34,982 bases of DNA from Cardiobacteriaceae bacterium (GCA_017934275.1 JAGBJT010000020.1:1-34982), one strand, 5' to 3'. Shown: positions 1 to 9,252, numbered from the stretch's first letter. Program-made: numbers and translations. The notes: generated by a model from the sequence alone, not told the origin.

Positions 1-140
1 AGATGGTAATGCCAGGCGACAACATTAAGATGGAAGTTCAATTGATTCACGCTATTGCTATGGACGAAGGTTTGCACTTTGCGATTCGTGAAGGCGGCAA
101 AACCGTCGGTGCTGGCGTTGTAAGTAAGATTGTTGAGTAA
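1..140 (+). CDS. tuf: Elongation factor Tu, C-terminal fragment (5' end outside window)
   Basis: The first 140 bases, read from base 3, encode the last 45 residues of EF-Tu and end in TAA at 138-140. The segments [10 protein letters not shown] and [15 protein letters not shown] are hallmark residues of the third beta-barrel domain of EF-Tu, the GTPase that delivers aminoacyl-tRNA to the ribosome. The gene stops 15 bases before rpsJ, so str-operon transcription probably continues into the S10 cluster, a layout known from Pseudomonas and many beta/gammaproteobacteria. Only the C-terminus is visible, so the two copies of tuf usual in such genomes cannot be told apart. Confidence 0.97.
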   Translation, partial: MVMPGDNIKMEVQLIHAIAMDEGLHFAIREGGKTVGAGVVSKIVE

Positions 141-155
141 TGGACGGACAGCTTT

Positions 156-470
156 ATGGCTAACAAACAAAAAATCCGCATTCGTTTAAAATCTTACGAC
201 CATCGTTTGATTGATCTTTCTGCCAAACAAATTGTTGAAACGGCGAAGAAGGCAGGGGCACAGGTTAAAGGTCCTATTCCCTTGCCAGTTAAGAAAGAAA
301 TTTACACTGTATTGATTTCTCCGCATCTTAATAAAGATGCACGGGATCAATACGAAATGCGGACACATAAGCGCTTAATGGACATTATCGACCCTACTGA
401 AAAGACGGTAGATGCGTTGATGAAGTTAGATTTAGCTGCTGGTGTTGATGTAAATATTGAAGTGCGTTAA
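156..470 (+). CDS. rpsJ: 30S ribosomal protein S10
   Basis: S10 lies in the 30S head and, as NusE, also binds NusB in antitermination complexes. The 104 residues (103 in E. coli) contain the family blocks [24 protein letters not shown] and [13 protein letters not shown], and end in VDVNIEVR. The start follows the tuf stop by 15 bases with only a weak GGA upstream, so translation may be coupled or driven from str-operon mRNA. Unlike the rest of the cluster, it is followed by an 81-base gap that holds two hairpins (separate entry). Confidence 0.98.
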   Translation: MANKQKIRIRLKSYDHRLIDLSAKQIVETAKKAGAQVKGPIPLPVKKEIYTVLISPHLNKDARDQYEMRTHKRLMDIIDPTEKTVDALMKLDLAAGVDVNIEVR

Positions 471-534
471 AATAAGCATTCTTTATTTTGAGTATGAGAC
501 GAAGAGGGTTTTCCCGCCCTCCTCTCGTCTTTTT
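469..534 (+). terminator. Tandem hairpins with T-run between rpsJ and rplC (attenuator candidate)
   Basis: Two stems lie between the rpsJ stop and the rplC ribosome-binding site. The first pairs AAAATAA (469-475) with TTATTTT (483-489). The second pairs GACGA-GAGGG (498-508, one bulged A) with TCCTCTCGTC (520-529) around an 11-base loop and is followed at once by TTTTT (530-534), as in an intrinsic terminator. Because rplC-rplD lie downstream in the same direction, partial termination or attenuation is more likely than a true operon end. Control by L4 is known in E. coli, but there the leader precedes rpsJ; applying it here is inference. Confidence 0.65.
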
Positions 535-551
535 GATTTTGAGGAAAATTT

Positions 552-1199
552 ATGACAATGGGTTTATTGGGTCAGAAACTAGGAATGACCCGTATCTTCA
601 AAGAAGACGGTACAGCTATTCCTGTAACCGTTATTGAAGTTAAGCCGAACATCATCTCACAAGTTAAAACTGTTGATACTGACGGTTATAACGCGGTGCA
701 GGTGAGTGTTGGCGAACGCAAACAAAGTAAAGCAAATCCAATTCCGAAAGCACAAGCTGGACATTATGCGAAAGCTGGCGTTCCTGTTGCGCTTTTAACT
801 CGTGAATTTCGGGTTGAAGCTGATGAAATTGGCTCTTATGCCGTTGGTAAGCAAGTAGAATTGTCTTTGTTTAGTGAGGGACAACGAGTTGATGTTCGTG
901 CTCGCAGCATTGGTAAAGGTTTTGCGGGAACGATTAAACGGCATAATTTCAAAGGTCAGCGTCAAACTCACGGTAATTCTCTTTCGCACCGTGTTCCAGG
1001 TTCAATTGGTCAAAACCAAACTCCAGGTCGTGTTTTTAAGGGTAAAAAAATGGCTGGACATTTGGGTAATGAAATGTGCAGTGTGCAAAATCTAGAAGTT
1101 GCGAGAATTGATAACGAACGCAATTTGATTTTGCTTAAAGGTGCAGTTCCTGGAAGTAAGGGCGGTTTTGTAATGATTCGTCCCTCGGTTAAGGCGTAA
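552..1199 (+). CDS. rplC: 50S ribosomal protein L3
   Basis: L3 is an early-assembly 50S protein whose long loop reaches the peptidyl-transferase centre. Seen here: [13 protein letters not shown] at the N-terminus and [17 protein letters not shown] at about residues 151-167, the loop that carries the glutamine methylated by PrmB in E. coli. The protein is 215 residues (209 in E. coli). GAGG at 541-544 is seven bases from the ATG at 552, which supports this start over the second ATG at 558. rplD follows after 9 bases. Confidence 0.98.
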   Translation: MTMGLLGQKLGMTRIFKEDGTAIPVTVIEVKPNIISQVKTVDTDGYNAVQVSVGERKQSKANPIPKAQAGHYAKAGVPVALLTREFRVEADEIGSYAVGKQVELSLFSEGQRVDVRARSIGKGFAGTIKRHNFKGQRQTHGNSLSHRVPGSIGQNQTPGRVFKGKKMAGHLGNEMCSVQNLEVARIDNERNLILLKGAVPGSKGGFVMIRPSVKA

Positions 1200-1208
1200 G
1201 GAGGCAGT

Positions 1209-1820
1209 ATGGATATTCAATTTAAGAATGCTTCTGGCTCGGTTGCGGTTGAAGATAGTGTTTTTGCGGCAGAATTTAATGAATCTTTGGTTCATCAGAT
1301 TGTGGTTTCATATTTAGCAGGTGGTCGTAGTGGTACCAAAGCGCAGAAAACTCGTTCTGAAGTTTCTGGCGGTGGGGTAAAACCGTGGAAGCAAAAAGGC
1401 ACTGGTCGTGCGCGGGCTGGGACGATTCGTTCTCCTTTGTGGCGTACTGGTGGTATTACATTTGCGGCTAAACCTCGTGATTATTCGCAAAAAGTAAATC
1501 GCAAGATGTATCGTGGTGCTTTGCGGGCGATTTTTTCTGAATTAAATCGACAAAATCGTTTGGTAGCCTTGAATTCGTTAGCATTAGCAGAAGCGAAGAC
1601 TAAAAAGTATTTGGAATTTGCAGCACAAAATCAATTGAATGAAAGTGTTTTATTTATTGCTGGTGAGGTTGATACTAACTTTTATCTTGCATCTCGCAAT
1701 GTTCCAAAAGTTACGGTAATTGATGTCGAATCAATTAACCCCGTAGTTTTACTGCGCCACGAACAAGTAGTTGTTGATGAAGCGGCTTTGAAAAAAATAA
1801 GCGAGTGGTTATCAATATGA
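1209..1820 (+). CDS. rplD: 50S ribosomal protein L4
   Basis: L4 (203 residues; 201 in E. coli) is an assembly initiator whose extended loop lines the exit tunnel. In E. coli it also represses the S10 operon and inhibits RNase E. The loop signature is clear: [18 protein letters not shown] followed by [10 protein letters not shown] strong AAGGAGG lies just upstream of the ATG. The stop overlaps the rplW start as ATGA (1817-1820), so the two are probably translationally coupled. Autogenous control here would be inference; the nearest leader-like structure lies upstream of rplC. Confidence 0.98.
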   Translation: MDIQFKNASGSVAVEDSVFAAEFNESLVHQIVVSYLAGGRSGTKAQKTRSEVSGGGVKPWKQKGTGRARAGTIRSPLWRTGGITFAAKPRDYSQKVNRKMYRGALRAIFSELNRQNRLVALNSLALAEAKTKKYLEFAAQNQLNESVLFIAGEVDTNFYLASRNVPKVTVIDVESINPVVLLRHEQVVVDEAALKKISEWLSI

Positions 1821-2122
1821 TGAGAGAAGAATATTTAACCCAGATTATTAAAGCAACGCATGTAACTGAAAAGTCGCAACGCGTTGCAGGTAATAAACAG
1901 TTGGTTTTTAGAGTTGATCGCAGAGCTAGCAAAGATGATATTCGTGAAGCGGTTGAAACTCTGTTAGATGTAAAAGTTGCGGCGGTAAATACTCTGAATG
2001 TGAAAGGTAAAGTTAAGCGTTTTGGAGCTCGTCTTGGTCGCCGTAAAGATTTTAAGAAAGCCTATGTAACTCTTGATAAATCGGTAGATATTGAAAAATT
2101 ACTTGCCGATCAGCAGGTTTGA
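1817..2122 (+). CDS. rplW: 50S ribosomal protein L23
   Basis: L23 sits at the tunnel exit and is the docking site for trigger factor and SRP. From the ATG at 1817 the protein is 101 residues (100 in E. coli), beginning [20 protein letters not shown] and containing [19 protein letters not shown]. An in-frame GTG at 1805 would add four residues but lacks a ribosome-binding site. The ATG at 1817 overlaps the rplD stop as ATGA, the usual coupled arrangement, so I prefer it; the adjacent ATG at 1820 cannot be excluded. Confidence 0.97.
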   Translation: MMREEYLTQIIKATHVTEKSQRVAGNKQLVFRVDRRASKDDIREAVETLLDVKVAAVNTLNVKGKVKRFGARLGRRKDFKKAYVTLDKSVDIEKLLADQQV

Positions 2123-2132
2123 GGAATAGACA

Positions 2133-2963
2133 ATGGCAATTATTAAGCATAAACCTACTTCTGCTGGACGGCGTTTTGTAGTTGATGTAACTCGTCCAGA
2201 ATTGCACAAAGGTAAGCCGTTTGCTGCATTGGTGCAAAAGCAAAATCGTGGTAGCGGTCGTAATAATTTAGGACGCATTACCGTTCGTCATCGTGGTGGC
2301 GGACATGCTCATAAATATCGCATTATTGATTTCAAACGGCAAAAAGACGGTATTGACGGTGTCGTTGAACGCTTGGAATACGATCCAAATCGCACCGCAT
2401 TTATTGCGTTGATTAAATATCTTGATGGGGAACGCAGATACATTATTGCTCCTCGTGATATTACGGTTGGTGAGGTAATTCGTAGTGGTGATGACGCTCC
2501 GATTAAAGTCGGTAATTGTTTGCCTTTGCGTAATATTCCTGTCGGTGCGGTAGTGCATTGCATTGAAATGAAACCTGGTAAAGGTGCGCAGTTGGCTCGT
2601 AGTGCTGGGGTTTCGGTGCAAGTTGTTGCTCGTGAAGGAAAATATGTAACCTTGCGTTTGAAATCGGGTGAGCGTCGTAAAGTTTTGAGCGATTGTCGTG
2701 CGGTTATTGGTGAAGTTAGCAATCACGAACATAGCTTGCGTTCGCTTGGTAAAGCAGGTGCAAAACGCTGGCGTGGTATTCGTCCGACGGTTCGCGGTGT
2801 AGTAATGAACCCAGTAGATCACCCGCATGGTGGTGGTGAAGGTCGCACATCAGGTGGTCGTCATCCAGTAAGTCCTTGGGGACAACCGACCAAGGGTAAG
2901 AAAACCAGAACTAACAAACGCACTGACAAGCTTATTGTTCAGCGTCGTAAGAAGAGAGGCTAA
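2133..2963 (+). CDS. rplB: 50S ribosomal protein L2
   Basis: L2 is needed for subunit association and peptidyl transfer. The 276 residues (273 in E. coli) carry the C-terminal signature [20 protein letters not shown], which includes the conserved histidine near the catalytic centre, and the basic tail [25 protein letters not shown] precedes the ATG by about eight bases. Only three bases separate its stop from rpsS, whose ribosome-binding site (AGAGAGG) lies within the end of rplB. A long antisense reading frame across this gene is a by-product of its codon use. Confidence 0.98.
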   Translation: MAIIKHKPTSAGRRFVVDVTRPELHKGKPFAALVQKQNRGSGRNNLGRITVRHRGGGHAHKYRIIDFKRQKDGIDGVVERLEYDPNRTAFIALIKYLDGERRYIIAPRDITVGEVIRSGDDAPIKVGNCLPLRNIPVGAVVHCIEMKPGKGAQLARSAGVSVQVVAREGKYVTLRLKSGERRKVLSDCRAVIGEVSNHEHSLRSLGKAGAKRWRGIRPTVRGVVMNPVDHPHGGGEGRTSGGRHPVSPWGQPTKGKKTRTNKRTDKLIVQRRKKRG

Positions 2964-2966
2964 TAT

Positions 2967-3233
2967 ATGGCTCGTTCATTGAAAAAAGGCTTCTTCATTG
3001 ATTTGCATTTGGCTAAAAAAGTTGATGAAGCGGTAGCCAATAAAAGTAAAAAACCGATTAAAACTTGGTCGCGTCGTTCTATGATTATTCCTGAAATGAT
3101 TGGACTGACTATTGCGATTCATAACGGTAAGCAACACATTCCTGTGTTAATTAGCGAAGATATGATTGGACACAAATTAGGTGAATTTGCGCCAACTCGT
3201 AACTATCGCGGGCATGCTGCTGATAAGAAATAA
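2967..3233 (+). CDS. rpsS: 30S ribosomal protein S19
   Basis: S19 binds 16S rRNA in the head together with S13 and contributes to the B1a intersubunit bridge. The 88 residues match the family throughout: [14 protein letters not shown] at the N-terminus, [19 protein letters not shown] in the middle and [19 protein letters not shown] at the end. The E. coli protein is 92 residues; the copy here lacks only the last lysine-rich residues after ADKK, which is common. It sits 3 bases from rplB and 11 from rplV. Confidence 0.98.
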   Translation: MARSLKKGFFIDLHLAKKVDEAVANKSKKPIKTWSRRSMIIPEMIGLTIAIHNGKQHIPVLISEDMIGHKLGEFAPTRNYRGHAADKK

Positions 3234-3244
3234 GGGAGATTGAA

Positions 3245-3577
3245 ATGGAATCTATTGCCAAATTAAATGCTGCCCATATTTCTGCGCAAAAAGCTCGTTT
3301 GGTTGCTGATCAGATTCGCGGTAAGCATATAAATGAAGCGATTGAAATTTTATCGTTTAGCCGTAAAAAAGCTGCTGCCATTATTTTGAAAGTTTTGAAT
3401 TCAGCGATTTCAAATGCGGAAAACAATAACGGTGCAGATATTGATGAACTCTATGTTGAGGAGATTCAAATCGGCGAAGGTATTACGATGAAGCGCTTTG
3501 CAGCGCGTGCGAAAGGTCGTGGAACACGAATTTTGAAACGCACTAGCAATATTTTTATCCGCGTAAAAGAACACTAA
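3245..3577 (+). CDS. rplV: 50S ribosomal protein L22
   Basis: L22 lines the narrow part of the exit tunnel and touches all 23S domains. At 110 residues it equals the E. coli length. Recognised segments are [16 protein letters not shown] near the N-terminus and the beta-hairpin [18 protein letters not shown] that reaches into the tunnel, where macrolide resistance changes are known in other species. No insertion or deletion is apparent in that hairpin. GGGAGA lies just upstream of the ATG. Confidence 0.98.
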   Translation: MESIAKLNAAHISAQKARLVADQIRGKHINEAIEILSFSRKKAAAIILKVLNSAISNAENNNGADIDELYVEEIQIGEGITMKRFAARAKGRGTRILKRTSNIFIRVKEH

Positions 3578-3590
3578 GCAGGAATTTAAT

Positions 3591-4313
3591 ATGGGTCAAA
3601 AAGTTCATCCTATCGGCTTCCGCTTGGGAGTTTCAAAAGATTGGGTATCAAAATGGTATGCCGAAGGTCGCAATTATGCTGACTATTTGGAAAAAGACTT
3701 CGAAGTTCGGGAATATATCCGTAAAAAATTAGCACATGCTTCGGTAAGCAAAATTCAAATTGAACGCCCACGCAATGGCGCGCATATTACGATTTTTACG
3801 GCTCGTCCAGGAATTGTTCTCGGTAAAAAAGGCGAAGCTATTGAAGCTTTGAAAACAGAAGCTGGCAAGATTCTTGGAGTGCCAACTTCAATCAATATCG
3901 AAGAAATTCGCAAACCGGAATTGGACGCTTATTTAGTGGCTGAATCAATTGCACAACAACTTGAAAAACGGGTTATGTTCCGTCGTGCAATGAAAAGAGC
4001 AGTCGCTTCAACTATGCGCCTTGGTGCTTCTGGAATTAAAGTTGCGATTTCAGGTCGTTTGAATGGTGCGGAAATTGCGCGCACTGAATGGTATCGTGAA
4101 GGTCGTGTGCCGCTTCATACTCTTCGTGCTGACATTGATTATGGTTTAGCAGAAGCGCACACAACTTACGGAGTTATCGGTGTAAAAGTATGGATTTTCC
4201 GTAGTGAAAATACTTCTGTTCCTGCTGAAACTAATAACGACAACGAAGAAAAACGCAAGCTTCGCCGCCCTAGCGGTTCTCGTCCATCGCGCAGCAAGAG
4301 TAAAGGTGAGTAA
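3591..4313 (+). CDS. rpsC: 30S ribosomal protein S3
   Basis: S3 forms part of the mRNA entry channel and its helicase activity. The 240 residues (233 in E. coli) start [17 protein letters not shown] and contain the KH-domain loop [14 protein letters not shown]. Next comes the C-terminal domain motif [20 protein letters not shown], then a low-complexity basic tail rich in R, S and K from about residue 215 that accounts for the extra length. AGGAA precedes the ATG; rplP begins two bases after the stop. Confidence 0.98.
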   Translation: MGQKVHPIGFRLGVSKDWVSKWYAEGRNYADYLEKDFEVREYIRKKLAHASVSKIQIERPRNGAHITIFTARPGIVLGKKGEAIEALKTEAGKILGVPTSINIEEIRKPELDAYLVAESIAQQLEKRVMFRRAMKRAVASTMRLGASGIKVAISGRLNGAEIARTEWYREGRVPLHTLRADIDYGLAEAHTTYGVIGVKVWIFRSENTSVPAETNNDNEEKRKLRRPSGSRPSRSKSKGE

Positions 4314-4315
4314 AA

Positions 4316-4729
4316 ATGTTACAACCTAAAAGAACCAAATTTAGAAAGCAACATAAAGGTCGCAACCGTGGTTTGGCACAATCTGGTAACAGAATTAGTT
4401 TCGGTGAATTTGGATTGAAAGCTACGACACGCGGACGCATTACCGCTCGACAAATTGAGGCGGCTCGTCGTGCGATTAACCGCCATATTAAACGGGGTGG
4501 TAAAGTCTGGATTAGAATTTTCCCTGATGTTCCAGTAACCAATAAACCTTTGGAAACTCGTCAAGGTAAAGGTAAAGGTAATGTGGAATATTGGGTAGCC
4601 AAAGTTCAACCTGGCACCGTGCTTTATGAAATGGAAGGTATCAGCGAAGAATTAGCTCGTGAAGCTTTGAAATTAGCGGCGGCTAAACTTCCTGTTCAAA
4701 CTGTATTTGAAACTCGTAAGGTGATGTAA
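4316..4729 (+). CDS. rplP: 50S ribosomal protein L16
   Basis: L16 stabilises tRNA in the A and P sites and is one of the last proteins to join the 50S. The 137 residues (136 in E. coli) show the N-terminal block [13 protein letters not shown], the loop [20 protein letters not shown] and the segment [19 protein letters not shown], which contains the arginine hydroxylated by RoxA in E. coli. The stop TAA shares its last base with the ATG of rpmC. Confidence 0.98.
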   Translation: MLQPKRTKFRKQHKGRNRGLAQSGNRISFGEFGLKATTRGRITARQIEAARRAINRHIKRGGKVWIRIFPDVPVTNKPLETRQGKGKGNVEYWVAKVQPGTVLYEMEGISEELAREALKLAAAKLPVQTVFETRKVM

Positions 4730-4923
4730 TGAGTTTGCAAGATTTGAAAGGCAAAAGCGTTGAGGATTTACGCAAAGAATTGCTCGAATTGAGACAAACC
4801 CAATTGAAATTGCGTTTGCAAAAAGCTAGCGGTCAGTTGGAAAAAACTCACCAAATCCGTCAAGTGCGCCGTGATATTGCCCGTATCAAAACGCTTCTCG
4901 GACAACAAAATGTCAAGGTGTAA
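4729..4923 (+). CDS. rpmC: 50S ribosomal protein L29
   Basis: L29 is a small helical-hairpin protein next to L23 at the tunnel exit. Its 64 residues (63 in E. coli) show the family pattern: [21 protein letters not shown], then [30 protein letters not shown]. The ATG overlaps the rplP stop by one base (TAATG), so translation is probably coupled, with AAGGTG just upstream. rpsQ follows after two bases. Confidence 0.97.
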   Translation: MSLQDLKGKSVEDLRKELLELRQTQLKLRLQKASGQLEKTHQIRQVRRDIARIKTLLGQQNVKV

Positions 4924-4925
4924 CA

Positions 4926-5189
4926 ATGAGTGAAGAAGTAAAAAATCAACGGACATTGCAGGGTATTGTGTCTAGTAATAAAGCGGACAAAACTATTACC
5001 GTGCGTGTTGAAAGAAAAGTAAAACACCCTTTGTATGGAAAGTTTATTAAGCGCACACTTAAATGCCACGCTCATGATGAAAATAATGAGTGCAATATTG
5101 GCGATACGGTGTTGATTGCGCAATCTCGTCCGATTTCTAAAACTAAAACTTGGCGTTTAGTCGAAATTGTCGAAAAAGCAAAAGATTAA
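4926..5189 (+). CDS. rpsQ: 30S ribosomal protein S17
   Basis: S17 is an OB-fold primary-binding protein of the 30S body. The 87 residues (84 in E. coli) show [36 protein letters not shown] and [20 protein letters not shown], all diagnostic. AAGGTG precedes the start at a usable distance inside the end of rpmC. The gene closes the S10 half of the cluster; rplN follows after only 9 bases, so there is no visible break between the S10 and spc segments. Confidence 0.97.
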   Translation: MSEEVKNQRTLQGIVSSNKADKTITVRVERKVKHPLYGKFIKRTLKCHAHDENNECNIGDTVLIAQSRPISKTKTWRLVEIVEKAKD

Positions 5190-5198
5190 GGTGTAAGA

Positions 5199-5567
5199 AT
5201 GATTCAGATGCAATCAAGACTCTCCGTTGCCGACAATAGCGGCGCGCGCGAGTTGCAATGTATAAAAGTGCTCGGTGGTTCGCACCGTCGTTATGCGGGA
5301 ATTGGAGATGTTATTAAAGTTTCCGTGAAAGAAGCGATGCCGCGCGGACGGGTTAAAAAAGGCGATGTTTATAACGCTTTGATTGTCCGCACTCGTAAAG
5401 GTGTTCGTCGTGCAGACGGTTCTGTTCTGCGTTTTGACGGTAATGCTGCGGTATTGTTAAATACTAAACTTGAACCGATTGGTACTCGTGTATTTGGACC
5501 AATTGCCCGTGAGTTGCGTAGTGAAAAATTTATGAAAATTGTTTCACTTGCACCAGAAGTTTTATAA
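5199..5567 (+). CDS. rplN: 50S ribosomal protein L14
   Basis: L14 lies at the subunit interface and contributes to intersubunit bridges; it is also the docking site of the silencing factor RsfS. The 122 residues (123 in E. coli) begin [18 protein letters not shown] and contain [20 protein letters not shown] and [19 protein letters not shown] precedes the start. In E. coli this is the first gene of the spc operon, but no separate promoter is evident in the 9-base gap here. Confidence 0.98.
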   Translation: MIQMQSRLSVADNSGARELQCIKVLGGSHRRYAGIGDVIKVSVKEAMPRGRVKKGDVYNALIVRTRKGVRRADGSVLRFDGNAAVLLNTKLEPIGTRVFGPIARELRSEKFMKIVSLAPEVL

Positions 5568-5576
5568 GGAGTTGCA

Positions 5577-5888
5577 ATGAAACGCATTAAAAAAGGCGAT
5601 GAAGTCATTGTTATTGCTGGTAAAGCTGACAACAAGGGCAAACGCGGTAAGGTTTTAGCGGTTCACGGTGATCGGGTTTTGGTTGAAGGATTGAATATGG
5701 TTGTAAAACATGTCAAACCAAATCCGCAACTTGGCATTGAAGGCGGAATTGTGCGTAAAGAAGCAACAATTCATATTTCCAATGTAATGTTGTTCAATCC
5801 TGCAACTGGCAAAGGCGATCGTGTTGGATTTAAGTTTGAAGACGGTAAAAAAGTCCGTTATTTCAAATCTAACGGTGCGTTAGTTTGA
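5577..5888 (+). CDS. rplX: 50S ribosomal protein L24
   Basis: L24 nucleates 50S assembly at the 5' end of 23S rRNA. The 103 residues (104 in E. coli) show the KOW motif near the N-terminus ([20 protein letters not shown]) and [20 protein letters not shown] in the middle. AAGGAG lies before the ATG. The stop TGA overlaps the GAGG used by rplE, leaving 7 bases between the genes. Confidence 0.98.
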   Translation: MKRIKKGDEVIVIAGKADNKGKRGKVLAVHGDRVLVEGLNMVVKHVKPNPQLGIEGGIVRKEATIHISNVMLFNPATGKGDRVGFKFEDGKKVRYFKSNGALV

Positions 5889-5895
5889 GGTGAAT

Positions 5896-6435
5896 ATGTC
5901 CCGTTTGGAAGAAATTTATAAAAAAGAAATTGTTCCTGCTTTGCAACAAAAGCTTGGTTTGGGCAACATTATGCAGGTTCCACGCTTACAAAAAATCACT
6001 CTGAATATGGGAGTTGGTGAAGCGGTTGCGGACAAAAAAATTATGGACAATGCCGTTCGTGATTTGAGTTTAATTACTGGTCAAAAGCCGATTATCACTA
6101 AATCAAAGAAATCTATTGCTGGTTTCAAAATTCGTGATGGCTGGCCGATTGGTTGTAAAGTAACTTTGCGTCGCGACAAAATGTATGAATTTTTAGATCG
6201 TTTGATTAATATTTCGATTCCTCGCACTAGAGATTTTCGTGGTTTGAGCGCGAAATCATTTGACGGTCGTGGAAATTACAGTTTTGGCGTTAAAGAGCAA
6301 ATCATTTTCCCTGAAATTGATTTTGAAAAAACTGATGCAATTCGCGGTATGGATATTACTTTTACCACCACTGCGGCTAATGATGAGCAAGCAAAAGCAT
6401 TGCTCGACGCTTTTGGCTTTCCATTTAGAGGTTAA
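5896..6435 (+). CDS. rplE: 50S ribosomal protein L5
   Basis: L5 binds 5S rRNA and contacts the P-site tRNA. Starting at the ATG at 5896 it is 179 residues, exactly the E. coli length, beginning [16 protein letters not shown]. An in-frame GTG at 5890 would add two residues, but it forms part of the GAGG ribosome-binding site (5887-5890), so I reject it. Diagnostic segments are [34 protein letters not shown] and [20 protein letters not shown]. In E. coli S8 represses this operon by binding near the rplE start; I could not identify that site with confidence. Confidence 0.98.
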   Translation: MSRLEEIYKKEIVPALQQKLGLGNIMQVPRLQKITLNMGVGEAVADKKIMDNAVRDLSLITGQKPIITKSKKSIAGFKIRDGWPIGCKVTLRRDKMYEFLDRLINISIPRTRDFRGLSAKSFDGRGNYSFGVKEQIIFPEIDFEKTDAIRGMDITFTTTAANDEQAKALLDAFGFPFRG

Positions 6436-6437
6436 TA

Positions 6438-6746
6438 ATGGCTAAAAAAAGTATGGTAAATCGCGAGTTGAAGCGTATTAAAATGGTTGCAAAATACGCT
6501 GAAAAACGCGCCAAACTTAAAGAGATTATTCGCAAAATTGATTCATATTCTGATGAAGAACGCTTGGCAGCACAAGAGCAATTACGCAAAATGCCGCGTG
6601 ATGCTTCTCCTGTAAGATTGCAACGCCGTTGTCGGATTACTGGTCGTCCGCACGCCGTGTATCGTCGTTTTGGGCTTTCTCGGAATAAATTGCGCGAACT
6701 CGCTATGCGTGGCGAAGTTCCAGGTGTAAGAAAAGCTAGTTGGTAA
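6438..6746 (+). CDS. rpsN: 30S ribosomal protein S14, zinc-free type
   Basis: S14 completes the 30S head next to S3 and S10. This is the long, zinc-independent form: 102 residues (101 in E. coli) with no CxxC pairs, a variable middle (about residues 30-55), and the conserved C-terminal half [20 protein letters not shown] ending in GVRKASW. Only two bases separate it from rplE. It is followed by a 64-base gap with palindromic repeats (separate entry), the longest break in the spc segment before secY. Confidence 0.97.
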   Translation: MAKKSMVNRELKRIKMVAKYAEKRAKLKEIIRKIDSYSDEERLAAQEQLRKMPRDASPVRLQRRCRITGRPHAVYRRFGLSRNKLRELAMRGEVPGVRKASW

Positions 6747-6757
6747 CAATTAGCATT

Positions 6758-6783
6758 CTTTAAGTTCCAAGAACTTTAAGTTC
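6758..6783. promoter_or_regulatory. Overlapping palindromes and direct repeat in the rpsN-rpsH gap
   Basis: The 10-mer CTTTAAGTTC occurs twice, at 6758-6767 and 6774-6783. Read together they give two dyads: AAGTTC-caa-GAACTT (6762-6776) and GAACTT-t-AAGTTC (6771-6783). Such nested symmetry can be an operator, an RNA hairpin or a processing site. The location 28 bases before rpsH (S8, the known autogenous regulator of the spc operon in E. coli) is suggestive, but no S8-type helix was recognised. Function unknown. Confidence 0.4.
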
Positions 6784-6810
6784 TGATACTGAAATAGAGG
6801 TAATTTTTAT

Positions 6811-7200
6811 ATGATGATGGATCCTATTGCTGATATGCTCACGCGTATCCGCAATGCCCAAAGTGTTGGGCGTTCATTAGTAACTATGCCATCTTCAAAG
6901 CAAAAAGTTGCGATTGCGAAGGTTTTGCAAGAAGAAGGCTATATTCTTGGTTTTGAAGTTTCGTCTGATGTTAAACCAGAATTGACTATTAGTTTGAAAT
7001 ACTATCAAGGCAAACCAGTTATTGAGTTATTGCAAAGAGTTAGTCGTCCTGGTTTGCGTATTTTTAAAAATGCCAAAGAGTTGCCCCGTGTACAAGGCGG
7101 CTTGGGTGTTGCCATAATTTCTACTTCTAAGGGCGTAATGAGCGATTTGCAAGCCCGTAAGAATGGTATTGGCGGCGAAGTTATCTGCTTTGTGGCATAA
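6811..7200 (+). CDS. rpsH: 30S ribosomal protein S8
   Basis: S8 binds the central domain of 16S rRNA and in E. coli represses the spc operon. The 129 residues (130 in E. coli) begin [17 protein letters not shown] and contain [30 protein letters not shown] and the C-terminal [20 protein letters not shown]. Three consecutive ATG codons lie at 6811-6819. AGAGG at 6796-6800 is ten bases from the first, which I therefore choose, though the second is possible. Confidence 0.97.
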   Translation: MMMDPIADMLTRIRNAQSVGRSLVTMPSSKQKVAIAKVLQEEGYILGFEVSSDVKPELTISLKYYQGKPVIELLQRVSRPGLRIFKNAKELPRVQGGLGVAIISTSKGVMSDLQARKNGIGGEVICFVA

Positions 7201-7209
7201 GGGGGAAAG

Positions 7210-7743
7210 ATGTCTCGTATTGGTAAGCAACCTGTTGTAATTCCAAAAGGTGTTCAAATTTCGATTGATAAGCAAAAAGTTAGTGCAAAAGGTGCAAAAG
7301 GCGAGTTGAAGTTAGAACTACACCCTTTTACTACTATTGAAGAAAATGACGGTCGTTTATTGATTAAACCAGTTGAAGAAACGGCTGAACACTGGATGAT
7401 GACAGGAACGATGCGTGCATTGGTCAATAATATGATGATTGGTGTTAGCGTTGGTTTTGAGAAGAAATTGCAATTAGTCGGTGTTGGTTACAGAGCACAG
7501 GCGCAAGGTGGAAAATTGAATTTATCGCTTGGTTTTTCGCATCCGATTGAATTTGCGGTTCCTGCTGGTATTGCGGTTGAAACCCCGTCTCAAACTGAAA
7601 TCCTTATCAAAGGTAACGATAAACAGTTAGTCGGTGAAGTTGCGGCGAAGATTCGTGCTTATCGACCGCCTGAACCTTATAAAGGAAAAGGTGTTCGCTA
7701 TGCTGATGAACGCGTAATCATCAAAGAAACCAAGAAAAAATAA
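7210..7743 (+). CDS. rplF: 50S ribosomal protein L6
   Basis: L6 sits near the sarcin-ricin loop and the GTPase-factor site. It is 177 residues, equal to E. coli, with the N-terminal SRIGKQPVVIPKGV, the central VGYRAQAQGGKLNLSLGFSH and the C-terminal RAYRPPEPYKGKGVRYADE. GGGGG just before the ATG is a strong ribosome-binding site. The two repeated alpha/beta domains expected for the family are both covered by this length. Confidence 0.98.
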   Translation: MSRIGKQPVVIPKGVQISIDKQKVSAKGAKGELKLELHPFTTIEENDGRLLIKPVEETAEHWMMTGTMRALVNNMMIGVSVGFEKKLQLVGVGYRAQAQGGKLNLSLGFSHPIEFAVPAGIAVETPSQTEILIKGNDKQLVGEVAAKIRAYRPPEPYKGKGVRYADERVIIKETKKK

Positions 7744-7755
7744 CGGGGTAAAAAG

Positions 7756-8115
7756 ATGAATCAGAAAAAAATCAACCGTATTCGTCGTGGCAAACGCACT
7801 CGTTTGAATATCCGTGAATCTGGTAAGGCGAGCTTGATTGTTAATAAAACCCCGCGTCATATTTATGCACAACTGATTAGCGGTGGTGATGAAAATCGTG
7901 TGTTGGCTACGGTTTCTACTGTGCAATCTGCGGTAAAACAAGGATTGAAATACACAGGTAACATCGAAGCGGCTAGCAAAGTCGGTAAATTGATTGGCGA
8001 AAAGGCTAAATCTTTGGGTATCGCAGAAGTGGCGTTTGATCGGAGCGGTTTTCCGTATCACGGTCGTGTGAAAGCGTTGGCAGAAGCTGCGCGTGAAGCT
8101 GGATTACAATTTTAA
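7756..8115 (+). CDS. rplR: 50S ribosomal protein L18
   Basis: L18 delivers 5S rRNA to the 50S together with L5. The 119 residues (117 in E. coli) contain the basic N-terminus [40 protein letters not shown], and the C-terminal [20 protein letters not shown], which is strongly conserved. The gene lies 12 bases after rplF and 9 before rpsE. Nothing unusual is visible. Confidence 0.97.
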   Translation: MNQKKINRIRRGKRTRLNIRESGKASLIVNKTPRHIYAQLISGGDENRVLATVSTVQSAVKQGLKYTGNIEAASKVGKLIGEKAKSLGIAEVAFDRSGFPYHGRVKALAEAAREAGLQF

Positions 8116-8124
8116 GAGGTTATT

Positions 8125-8640
8125 ATGGCTCAACAAAAAGAACGCCAACAAGAAAACGAGTTTTTAGAAAAATTAGTTGCCGTTAATCGGGTTACGAAAG
8201 TTGTTAAGGGCGGTCGGCAATTTGCTTTTGCTGCCTTGGTGGTTATCGGTGATGGTAAAGGTCGTGTCGGATTTGGATACGGTAAGGCAAAAGAAGTTCC
8301 AGTTGCAATTCAAAAAGCAATTGAACAAGCCAAAAAGAGTTTAGTTACCGTTTCTTTGAATAATGATACTTTGCAATATGCGGTTATCGGCACACACGGA
8401 GCAGCGAAAGTATTTATGCAGCCTGCTTCTGCTGGTACAGGAATTATTGCTGGCGGTGCGATGCGTGCGGTATTTGAAGTTGTCGGGGTAAAAGATGTCT
8501 TGGCAAAATGTATCGGCACTCGTAATCCAGGTAATGTAATTCGTGCAACGATTAACGGTTTAATGTCAATGAATACAGCACAAGAAGTTGCCGATAAACG
8601 CGGTAAATCTTTGGAAGAGGTGTTAGCTAATGTCCGATAA
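8125..8640 (+). CDS. rpsE: 30S ribosomal protein S5
   Basis: S5 shapes the mRNA entry site and influences decoding accuracy. The 171 residues (167 in E. coli) show the double-stranded RNA-binding block [38 protein letters not shown] and [20 protein letters not shown]. The coding end overlaps the start of rpmD by 11 bases, an unusual overlap within the cluster that implies coupled translation of L30. Confidence 0.98.
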   Translation: MAQQKERQQENEFLEKLVAVNRVTKVVKGGRQFAFAALVVIGDGKGRVGFGYGKAKEVPVAIQKAIEQAKKSLVTVSLNNDTLQYAVIGTHGAAKVFMQPASAGTGIIAGGAMRAVFEVVGVKDVLAKCIGTRNPGNVIRATINGLMSMNTAQEVADKRGKSLEEVLANVR

Positions 8641-8815
8641 GAAAATCAAAGTTACACTGGTAAAAAGCCTTAACGGTCGTTTAGAAAACCATAAGTTGTG
8701 TGTAAAAGGCTTGGGCTTGCGCAAAATGCACCAGTCTCGTGAAGTTCTCGATACTCCTGAAAATCGAGGAATGATTAACAAAGTTGCATATTTGCTGAAA
8801 GTCGAAGAGGTTTGA
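8630..8815 (+). CDS. rpmD: 50S ribosomal protein L30
   Basis: L30 is a small 50S protein restricted to some lineages. The 61 residues (59 in E. coli) read [39 protein letters not shown] and a hydrophobic end, [14 protein letters not shown], which together match the family. The ATG at 8630 lies inside the last codons of rpsE, with AAGAGG about six bases upstream. The stop is followed after two bases by the rplO ATG. Confidence 0.96.
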   Translation: MSDKKIKVTLVKSLNGRLENHKLCVKGLGLRKMHQSREVLDTPENRGMINKVAYLLKVEEV

Positions 8816-8817
8816 AA

Positions 8818-9252
8818 ATGCGTTTGAATACATTAAAACCTGCCGAAGGTTCTCATCAATCGAAAAAGCGTTTAGGACGCGGTATCGGTTCTGGTTTAGG
8901 TAAGACTAGCGGTAAGGGACATAAAGGTCAAAAAGCTCGTTCTGGTGGCTACCATAAAGTTGGCTTTGAAGGCGGACAAATGCCTTTGCAACGCCGTTTG
9001 CCAAAACGCGGTTTCCGTAGTCAAAAGCGTGCTGATACGGCTCGTGTGCGTCTGCAAGAATTGAACGCGTTGTCTGTTCAAGTTATTGATTTGCAAGCAC
9101 TGAAAGATGCTGGGATTGCTCCGATTTTGGCGACTTCTGCGAAGGTTTATTTGCAGGGTGAAATTTCTAAATCGGTAACCTTGAAAGGAATTTCGGTAAG
9201 CAAAGGTGCGAAAGCGGCAATTGAAGCTGCTGGCGGTAAGGTAGAGGAATAA
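8818..9252 (+). CDS. rplO: 50S ribosomal protein L15
   Basis: L15 organises the 23S core. From the ATG at 8818 the protein is 144 residues, exactly as in E. coli, beginning [20 protein letters not shown]. The Gly/Lys-rich arm [20 protein letters not shown], then [18 protein letters not shown] and the C-terminal [16 protein letters not shown] are diagnostic. An in-frame TTG at 8812 would add two residues but overlaps the rpmD stop and sits closer to the GAAGAGG site (8804-8810), so the ATG is preferred. Confidence 0.98.
   Translation: MRLNTLKPAEGSHQSKKRLGRGIGSGLGKTSGKGHKGQKARSGGYHKVGFEGGQMPLQRRLPKRGFRSQKRADTARVRLQELNALSVQVIDLQALKDAGIAPILATSAKVYLQGEISKSVTLKGISVSKGAKAAIEAAGGKVEE

Noticed and set aside
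2268-2828. 186-codon antisense frame across rplB
   Set aside because: Fully inside a highly conserved ribosomal gene on the other strand; low-complexity Thr/Asn/Arg composition is the mirror of rplB codon use.
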